Shown piece after piece: positions 58,392-64,000 of a stretch of DNA of 64,000 nt. How positions within the stretch are numbered: the stretch's first letter is position 1; each line of letters opens with the position of its first letter. The position numbers and the translations under genes are program-made. The notes beneath the pieces were generated by a model. That model searched no databases. It was not told the DNA's origin and saw nothing but the letters and a program-made list of their open reading frames with translations. This DNA comes from Sphingomonadales bacterium (GTDB lineage: Bacteria; Pseudomonadota; Alphaproteobacteria; Sphingomonadales; Sphingomonadaceae): NCBI GenBank assembly GCA_025362295.1, contig JANYGX010000002.1:1-64000 (forward strand). The letters run 5' to 3'.

Positions 58392-61337
58392 GTGACAAAT
58401 CGGCTTACCCTCACCAAAATTGCCCTAAACACCAGCGTTGCGAGCATGATCGCCCTGAGCGTCGCTTCAGTCAGTGCCCAGACAACGCCCGCTGCCGCGC
58501 CTGCGGTAAAAAGCACAGAAGCCGCTGTTGAGACGATTGTGGTGACGGGGTCGCGTCTGTCGCGTCCGGATTTGAAGAGCACCAGTCCAGTTGCTGTTAT
58601 TACTGCACAAGAACTGAAGATTTCCGGTCAAGTTAATGTTGAAAACGTGATCAATGATTTGCCACAATTTGTACCTGGTTTAACATCAGCTTCGAATAAT
58701 CCTGGTAATGGCGTGACAACAGCAAATCTGCGCGGCCTTGGAGCTCAGCGCACTTTGGTGCTTGTCAACGGCCATCGTTATATCAACTATGATTCGGGTC
58801 AGCTGGTTGACCTCAATACGATACCCGCAGCACTTATTGATCGTGTTGACGTGGTTACAGGTGGTCGCTCTGCGGTTTATGGATCAGACGCTATTGCTGG
58901 CGTTATCAACTTTAATCTCAAACGCAATTTCGAAGGCGTGGACCTCAAATCAGAATATCAGGTCACAGGCCGCGGCGATGGCAATGATTGGACTAATGAC
59001 TTAACAATAGGCGGTAATTTTGCCGATGGCAAAGGCAATGCAACCGTCTATATTGGCTACGACAAACGCGATCCCGTTTTTCAGGGAGATCGTGAATTTT
59101 CAGCATTCGCCAAACAAGATGTAGGTGATGGCACCTTGTTCAACGGTGGTTCAGGCTCGATTCCTGGTGGCCGTTTGATAGGGGCGGGCTCGACACAACG
59201 ATTTTTACAAGACGGAAGTGTTGTGGAATACAATAGATCGACAGATCAATATAATTATGCTCCCGTTAATTATCTGCAGATTCCACTCGAACGCTTTATC
59301 ACGAGTGCACAAGCGCATTACGAGGTGAACAAAAATCTTGAATTTTATTCGGAAGCACAGTTCATCAATTCGCGCTCCAGAACTCAGCTGGCCCCCACAC
59401 CTACCGGTGCTGTGCCCGTGACAATTCAGATCAACAGTCCTTTCCTGCCTACATCTACCCAAGCATATCTGGCCCCATTTGATTCTGGTGTGCTTGCAGG
59501 TAATGCGCCATCTGGTTATGTTAATGCAAATTTAGCACGCCGTATGGTTGAAACGGGCCCACGCATTGATAACAACGAACGCAATGCATTTCGCATTCTC
59601 ACTGGACTGCGCGGAGACGTTATAGGCAACTGGAGCTATGATGCTTACTACTCTTTTTCTAGAACTCGAAATTCAGAGCTGCAGCAGGGTAATATTTCAT
59701 TTTCCAAGTATCAAAATGCTATCAATACACAATTTAGTTTCAATGGTGTTACAAGTCCGTTTCCGATCAGTGGGGCACCAAATGGTGGGAACCTTGTTTG
59801 TGTGTCCAGTGATGCAGCCTGTATTCCTGCCAACCTTTTTGGTGCCAATAATATTTCAGCAGCGGCGTTGAACTACCTCATAGTTCCTGTGCAGAACAGC
59901 GATGAATCGCAAACACAAGTCGCAAACCTTACTTTCACTAACAACAACCTCTTTGATTTAGGTGCTGGTGGTGTAGGTCTGGCAATTGGTGCTGAATGGC
60001 GCAAGGAAGCAGCAGCTTTTAACGCAGATGCATCACTCCAATCTGGTGATGTGCTTGGCTTCTCACCAGGCCAGGCCACACGAGGTTCATACTCCGTGCG
60101 AGAATTTTTTGGTGAACTTAACGTACCATTGCTGAAAGACGCGCCGCTAGCCAAGAGTCTTGAACTGAATGCTGCTGTTCGCTACTCAAGTTATTCAATA
60201 AAAAGTACTGGTTCAGTGGTTAGCTGGTCAGGTGGCGCTGCCTATTCGCCAATTAAGGATATTACTTTCCGTGGCCAATTTCAGCGCGCTATTAGAGGTG
60301 CGAATGTAAATGAACTTTATCAGGGCGCATCGCAAAGCTCTCCTGCAGTGTCCGATCCTTGCAACAATGCTTTTCAAAATACGCAACTGAAGGCAATCTG
60401 CATTTCAACTGGTGTTCCGGCAGCTTTGCTAGAACCAGTAATTGGGCCAGGGGGTGTTGTGACTAAGCCTCAAGCTTTTAATGAGCCAAATTCGCAACTA
60501 CAAGCTAACTTAGGGGGCAACTCTAATCTGAAATCCGAAAAATCTAACACGTTCACGCTTGGAGTGGTGGTGCAGCCAAGCTTTTTGCCCGCTTTCAATA
60601 TGACGGTCGATTATTTCAATATCAAGATTAAGGACTATATCTCTCCAATAGGATCGGCTAATATTTTAAATTTATGTTACACACAAAACATTTCAGCTTT
60701 TTGCGGTTTAATTGTGCGTGATCCACTGTCTGGTCTAACAACTTCTACCCCCCAAGATGGTATTACTGATCTTACACAAAACTCTGGGGGGCTCGTTACA
60801 GATGGCGTTGACGTAGGAGTGGATTATAAGTTGAATTTGAATGTTGGAGCATTTGGTACTAACAACAGTAGTCTCAGATTTCACATCGCTGGAACTTACA
60901 CTGCACGTAATAACTACACGCCGGTTGTTTTTCTGCCAAACACTGTGAATCGTTGTGCAGGAAAATTTGGTGTTATTTGTGGTACGCCTCAGCCAAAATG
61001 GAAAATGACCAGTCGCGTTACATGGGATACTGGTCCACTCACTGTATCTGGCAAGTGGCGTTATATCGGTCATGTCAATGACGATGGAGGAAATTTGACA
61101 GTCAATGGGGGTGCTATTGATACGATTGCTGTCAGTCGTATTGGTGCTACAAATTATTTTGACATCTCAGCTAACTTTAAGGCAAGCGAACATCTGGAGA
61201 TGACTTTTGGCGTCGATAATATCGCGAACCGTTATCCAATTATATTAGGAAGTAACGGGGAGCAGGCCAACACCTACCCATCGGTTTACGAAACATTAGG
61301 CCGTAAATTTTTCATCTCAGCCAACGTGAAATTCTAG
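58392..61337 (+). CDS. TonB-dependent receptor
   Basis: A 981-residue outer-membrane receptor. It starts at GTG (58392), with AAAAGGAAAA upstream. A signal peptide ends near SVSAQ, then a TonB-box-like ETIVVTGS. The plug domain (about residues 60-170) has GQVNVENVINDLPQF, NLRGLGAQRTLVLVNG and GRSAVYGSDAIAGVINF, with the typical plug/barrel motifs. The barrel ends in ETLGRKFFISANVKF, with the C-terminal Phe. The substrate is unknown; a TPR/2OG oxygenase gene sits opposite. Confidence 0.93.
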   Translation: MTNRLTLTKIALNTSVASMIALSVASVSAQTTPAAAPAVKSTEAAVETIVVTGSRLSRPDLKSTSPVAVITAQELKISGQVNVENVINDLPQFVPGLTSASNNPGNGVTTANLRGLGAQRTLVLVNGHRYINYDSGQLVDLNTIPAALIDRVDVVTGGRSAVYGSDAIAGVINFNLKRNFEGVDLKSEYQVTGRGDGNDWTNDLTIGGNFADGKGNATVYIGYDKRDPVFQGDREFSAFAKQDVGDGTLFNGGSGSIPGGRLIGAGSTQRFLQDGSVVEYNRSTDQYNYAPVNYLQIPLERFITSAQAHYEVNKNLEFYSEAQFINSRSRTQLAPTPTGAVPVTIQINSPFLPTSTQAYLAPFDSGVLAGNAPSGYVNANLARRMVETGPRIDNNERNAFRILTGLRGDVIGNWSYDAYYSFSRTRNSELQQGNISFSKYQNAINTQFSFNGVTSPFPISGAPNGGNLVCVSSDAACIPANLFGANNISAAALNYLIVPVQNSDESQTQVANLTFTNNNLFDLGAGGVGLAIGAEWRKEAAAFNADASLQSGDVLGFSPGQATRGSYSVREFFGELNVPLLKDAPLAKSLELNAAVRYSSYSIKSTGSVVSWSGGAAYSPIKDITFRGQFQRAIRGANVNELYQGASQSSPAVSDPCNNAFQNTQLKAICISTGVPAALLEPVIGPGGVVTKPQAFNEPNSQLQANLGGNSNLKSEKSNTFTLGVVVQPSFLPAFNMTVDYFNIKIKDYISPIGSANILNLCYTQNISAFCGLIVRDPLSGLTTSTPQDGITDLTQNSGGLVTDGVDVGVDYKLNLNVGAFGTNNSSLRFHIAGTYTARNNYTPVVFLPNTVNRCAGKFGVICGTPQPKWKMTSRVTWDTGPLTVSGKWRYIGHVNDDGGNLTVNGGAIDTIAVSRIGATNYFDISANFKASEHLEMTFGVDNIANRYPIILGSNGEQANTYPSVYETLGRKFFISANVKF

Positions 61338-61360
61338 GCTCGAGACTTAATAACTAAAAA

Positions 61361-61380
61361 GGCGGGGTAAACACCCCGCC
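61361..61380. terminator. Bidirectional rho-independent terminator
   Basis: GGCGGGGT (61361-61368) and ACCCCGCC (61373-61380) form an 8-pair stem with loop AAAC, flanked by A5 on the left and T6 on the right. It can serve both the TonB receptor and the convergent TPR gene. Confidence 0.9.
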
Positions 61381-61470
61381 TTTTTTATGCCTCTACTGCC
61401 CGCGTATAAACGCTCGCCGTAGCGGCTTTACCCGCGCAGGTTGGCACATGTTTTCTTTTGATATTAGATA

Positions 61471-63291
61471 TCACGCTACATCAAACGCCACTGTCAGTCT
61501 TGGGGTGTCTGCCTCAAACGGCACGGTGCCGTGCCACATGTAGGATGGAAACAGTACCAGACGTCCGGGCTGCGGTTGCACCAGTCTGTATGGTTTCAAA
61601 TTTAACCCCAACTCAACCGGCGGCGCGCCAAACTGAATCCAGCCTGCGTGGTTTTTGTCGGCGGCGGCAATCACGGTTGGCAATGCCACATACAGCGCCG
61701 AACTCATCCGGCCTGCCGGGTGTATGTGGCTGACATGGAAACCATCGCTGGCCAGCCGCACCGACCATGAGCCGGTAAAATCCCATGCGGTGCGTCCGCA
61801 AAAGTGACGGCGAAAAGGATGTTTTGCATCCGCAGCAACGGTGGCCACAGCGCGGGCAATCGCGGCACGAATATCGGCAACAGCACGGTGCAGCACAGGC
61901 TGTTTTTTTGTGAATAAATTGCCGCGCGTTTGTGTGCCGCCGCGCAGGCTCTGATCTGCCGGGTTACGCTGGGTATCGTGCAACGTTGTCAGCGTGGCGG
62001 CGAGTTCTGCCATATTTATATTGGGCAGGCTTTCGATCATGACCAGTGCTTCAGGATCGTACAGCCAGTCAGCGCGCGCATCGCCGAGCAACCGCCAAGC
62101 CGTTCCAAGGTTTGCCCAGGCTGCCTGATTGTCTGGAGCTAAAGCCAAGGCGCGGCCTGCATGATCGGCCGCTAGCTCCGGGTCTGATGCCGCTTTCATA
62201 TGGTAACGCGCCAGCCCGAGGTGAATGGATGCTTGGGCCGACATATCACCACTGGCAAGCGCCAGTGCGCGGGTGAGCAGGGGAAGGGCCTTCTCCCGTT
62301 CGCCAAGGCCGTTTAGCGCCTCTCCGTGCGCATAGCAAAGCTGTGTATCGTCGCCAAGCGTGGCGAGCGCTTCCGCAGCCAGTGTTGCCGCAGCCTCATA
62401 GTGTGCGCCGCGAATGAGGGTGTTTAGGGCCTGCAGCCACAATTGTTTGGCCATGGGCACGCGCTTTAAAGCGGGCGCATAGCTGCTCACAGGATCGTCG
62501 CTCAGGCCCTGCTCCCACAATTGCGCCGACAGGCTAAGGTGTGCATCGAGATGCGCTGGGTGCGCATCAACAACGTACCGATATAGCTCAATAGCCTCGG
62601 TGTGCCTGCCCAGGTCCACAAGTGCATGAGCGCGGTGGCTGCCAATCTCTGGTCCAGTCAGGCCCAGCGCAATCGCCTTGTCATAGGCCGCAAGGGCTGC
62701 AATGGGCTGTTCATCGATGCGCAGCGCTACGCCCAGATTGTGATGCAGACTGGTTGAATCCGGTTTGACCGCGATCCCTTGCTGATAGGCTTTGAGAGCC
62801 GATTCAATCTCGCCATTGGCTTTCAGCGCATTGCCATACGCATCCCACGCTGTGGCATGGTTTGGGTTCAGGCGCGTTGCGGTTGCCAGTGCTTTTTTGG
62901 CAAGCGTGAGGTTGCCTGCATCGGTCGCAACAATCCCAAGGTTGGTCCAACCTTCCACATAGTGCGGATCAAGTTCGACGGCGCGATGAAGCGATTTTAG
63001 CGCCAGTGCGTGCTCTCCCATATCGCCAAGCACATTGCCCAGTGAATTGTGAATATGCGGGTTGCGTTTGGCGCTATGCGCGGCTTTTTCTAAAGTTGTG
63101 CGGGCCTCCGACAATCGGCCTTTTGCCTTTTGCACCAGACCAAGCAGATGCAGGGCGTCTGGCTGGTTCGCGCTGAGCACAAGCACTTGATGCACTGTAT
63201 GTTCACAGCGGTCGAGCGCACCCTGCTGAAGATGTCCATGTGCCGTTTGCAGGGTATCAATCTGATTTTGCGTGAGTGGTGCTGACATCAT
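61471..63291 (-). CDS. TPR protein with C-terminal putative 2OG-Fe(II) oxygenase domain
   Basis: A 606-residue protein. Roughly residues 10-420 are tandem tetratricopeptide repeats (ALHLLGLVQKAKGRLSEA, IHNSLGNVLGDMGEHALA, AWDAYGNALKANGEIESA). The C-terminal 200 residues carry a double-stranded beta-helix dioxygenase domain with metal-ligand pattern HVSHIHPAG and the distal His and 2OG-binding Arg in MWHGTVPFEADTPRL. A protein hydroxylase role is suggested by the fold; substrate unknown. It converges on the TonB receptor gene, a pairing often seen in the Caulobacterales/Sphingomonadales type. Confidence 0.85.
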   Translation of the reverse strand: MMSAPLTQNQIDTLQTAHGHLQQGALDRCEHTVHQVLVLSANQPDALHLLGLVQKAKGRLSEARTTLEKAAHSAKRNPHIHNSLGNVLGDMGEHALALKSLHRAVELDPHYVEGWTNLGIVATDAGNLTLAKKALATATRLNPNHATAWDAYGNALKANGEIESALKAYQQGIAVKPDSTSLHHNLGVALRIDEQPIAALAAYDKAIALGLTGPEIGSHRAHALVDLGRHTEAIELYRYVVDAHPAHLDAHLSLSAQLWEQGLSDDPVSSYAPALKRVPMAKQLWLQALNTLIRGAHYEAAATLAAEALATLGDDTQLCYAHGEALNGLGEREKALPLLTRALALASGDMSAQASIHLGLARYHMKAASDPELAADHAGRALALAPDNQAAWANLGTAWRLLGDARADWLYDPEALVMIESLPNINMAELAATLTTLHDTQRNPADQSLRGGTQTRGNLFTKKQPVLHRAVADIRAAIARAVATVAADAKHPFRRHFCGRTAWDFTGSWSVRLASDGFHVSHIHPAGRMSSALYVALPTVIAAADKNHAGWIQFGAPPVELGLNLKPYRLVQPQPGRLVLFPSYMWHGTVPFEADTPRLTVAFDVA

Positions 63292-63336
63292 CGTGCACTA
63301 TGGCAAGTGTTGGTCTCAGAGTAAATCATCTCAAAT

Positions 63337-64000
63337 TCAGCCGAGACGTCGCTCCTGAAAGGCTTCCGGCAGTGGCCTGTATGTTGGCTGTATGGCAATC
63401 TCTGGCTTATGCACCAGTCGCTCGGCTGGCAGTGTTAATCGCGCCGTGGTGCCGCCCTGATCGCCAGATTTTGCCGCGTGAACGCTTTCCAGAATAAGGC
63501 TGCCGCCCTGCAGCTCTATGAACTGTTTGGCCAGTGGCAAACCCAGCCCGACACCGCCAAAGCGCCGTGCCTCGTGGCCCTCGACCTGAGCAAAAGGCTT
63601 CAGCACTTCATCGAGTAATGTGGCTGGAATACCAATACCTTCGTCGCGCACAGTGATTTCGATTCCCATCTCATTATCGACACGCATGGTGGTCCACACC
63701 CGACCACCAAGCTTGGTGAATTTCACAGCGTTCCCGATCAGGTTGATCAGCGCTTGGCGGGTCAGGCGGCCATCAAGCAGTGCATAGACAGGCACAGCCG
63801 GCAGATCGAGAATGATGTTTGGCGGGTTCTGCACCTGGCGGCCAATCGCAAGGCTTGCCGCCACCCGTATCAGATCACAGAGATCCACTTCGGATTCTAC
63901 AAACTTAAGTTTGCCAGCTTCAATACGCGCAAGATCAAGCATATCTTCTACGATAGCCAGCAAATGGTGCCCTGAGTCATGAATGGTCTGGGCATATTGA
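63337..64000 (-). CDS. Sensor histidine kinase, C-terminal part (cut by window edge)
   Basis: The frame is open to base 64000; upstream sensing domains and the phospho-accepting His lie outside. The visible 221 residues start in the last part of a HisKA domain (YAQTIHDSGHHLLAIVEDML, DLARIEAGKL). They then give the ATPase domain with N box LINLIGNAVKFT, G1 DEGIGIPA, F box LKPFAQVEG and G2 GGVGLGLPLAKQF. The response regulator partner is not in the window. Confidence 0.9.
   Translation of the reverse strand, partial: QYAQTIHDSGHHLLAIVEDMLDLARIEAGKLKFVESEVDLCDLIRVAASLAIGRQVQNPPNIILDLPAVPVYALLDGRLTRQALINLIGNAVKFTKLGGRVWTTMRVDNEMGIEITVRDEGIGIPATLLDEVLKPFAQVEGHEARRFGGVGLGLPLAKQFIELQGGSLILESVHAAKSGDQGGTTARLTLPAERLVHKPEIAIQPTYRPLPEAFQERRLG

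Overview
The window is a 64 kb chromosomal segment of an alphaproteobacterium of moderate GC. The evidence is direct: two GTTC-N7-GTTC LexA boxes in front of lexA, a long-form serC followed by serA and hisZ-purA, fused ispDF, an rpe/heparinase/purH run, DUF4164 next to zapA, and tkt-gap together with fba-thiE. The TonB-dependent receptor beside a TPR/2OG-oxygenase protein and the DUF4402 pilin-like proteins recall Caulobacterales, Sphingomonadales or Micropepsales, but the order cannot be settled from this sequence. No rRNA, tRNA, CRISPR array or intact prophage was seen. Mobile DNA is limited to two IS630-family fragments at the left end.

Layout. 1-1.9 kb: an IS630 transposase fragment cut by the window edge, two small lipoprotein genes and a decayed IS630 pseudogene. 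1.9-7.7 kb: rpe, heparinase-like gene, purH, an NTF2-like protein and a GT4 glycosyltransferase. 7.7-13 kb: lexA with an SOS-controlled promoter, divergent dapF, a sulfotransferase-fold protein, rlmN and two secreted unknowns. 13.2-16.9 kb: a polyamine-type aminotransferase, a PuuD-like hydrolase and lnt, overlapping or abutting. 17-20.4 kb, minus strand: extensin-like lipoprotein, ispDF, pgpA, cinA/pncC and recR, nearly all overlapping. 20.4-29.1 kb: serC-serA-hisZ, purA, a 38-codon ORF and valS. 29.3-36.5 kb: a secreted phosphoesterase, dsbD, rpmG and an RNase R lacking its N-terminal winged helix. 36.7-42.8 kb: a non-classical chaperone-usher-type surface locus. 42.9-58.2 kb: eno-ftsB, zapA-DUF4164, tkt-gap, a mixed block (MOSC, membrane glycosyltransferase, bamB, YfgM-like, alr, mlaEF, KirBac channel), then fba-thiE. 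58.4-64 kb: TonB receptor, TPR/2OG oxygenase and a partial sensor kinase.

How the genes work together. Most of the window is housekeeping: purine synthesis (purH, purA), serine synthesis (serC, serA), central carbon (rpe, tkt, gap, eno, fba), envelope building (ispDF, lnt, alr, dapF, bamB, mlaEF, dsbD), translation and RNA (valS, rpmG, rlmN, rnr) and cell division (ftsB, zapA). The most distinctive accessory system is the 6 kb surface locus: three DUF4402 secreted proteins (two near-identical, each with the same Shine-Dalgarno hairpin and its own strong terminator), a PapD-like chaperone, and a 1032-residue usher-like outer-membrane protein carrying a carboxypeptidase-regulatory-like domain and a natural His6 tract. 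Other notable points are the back-to-back LexA boxes, the short RNase R, and the absence of pgk between gap and fba, where 8.3 kb of unrelated genes sits instead.
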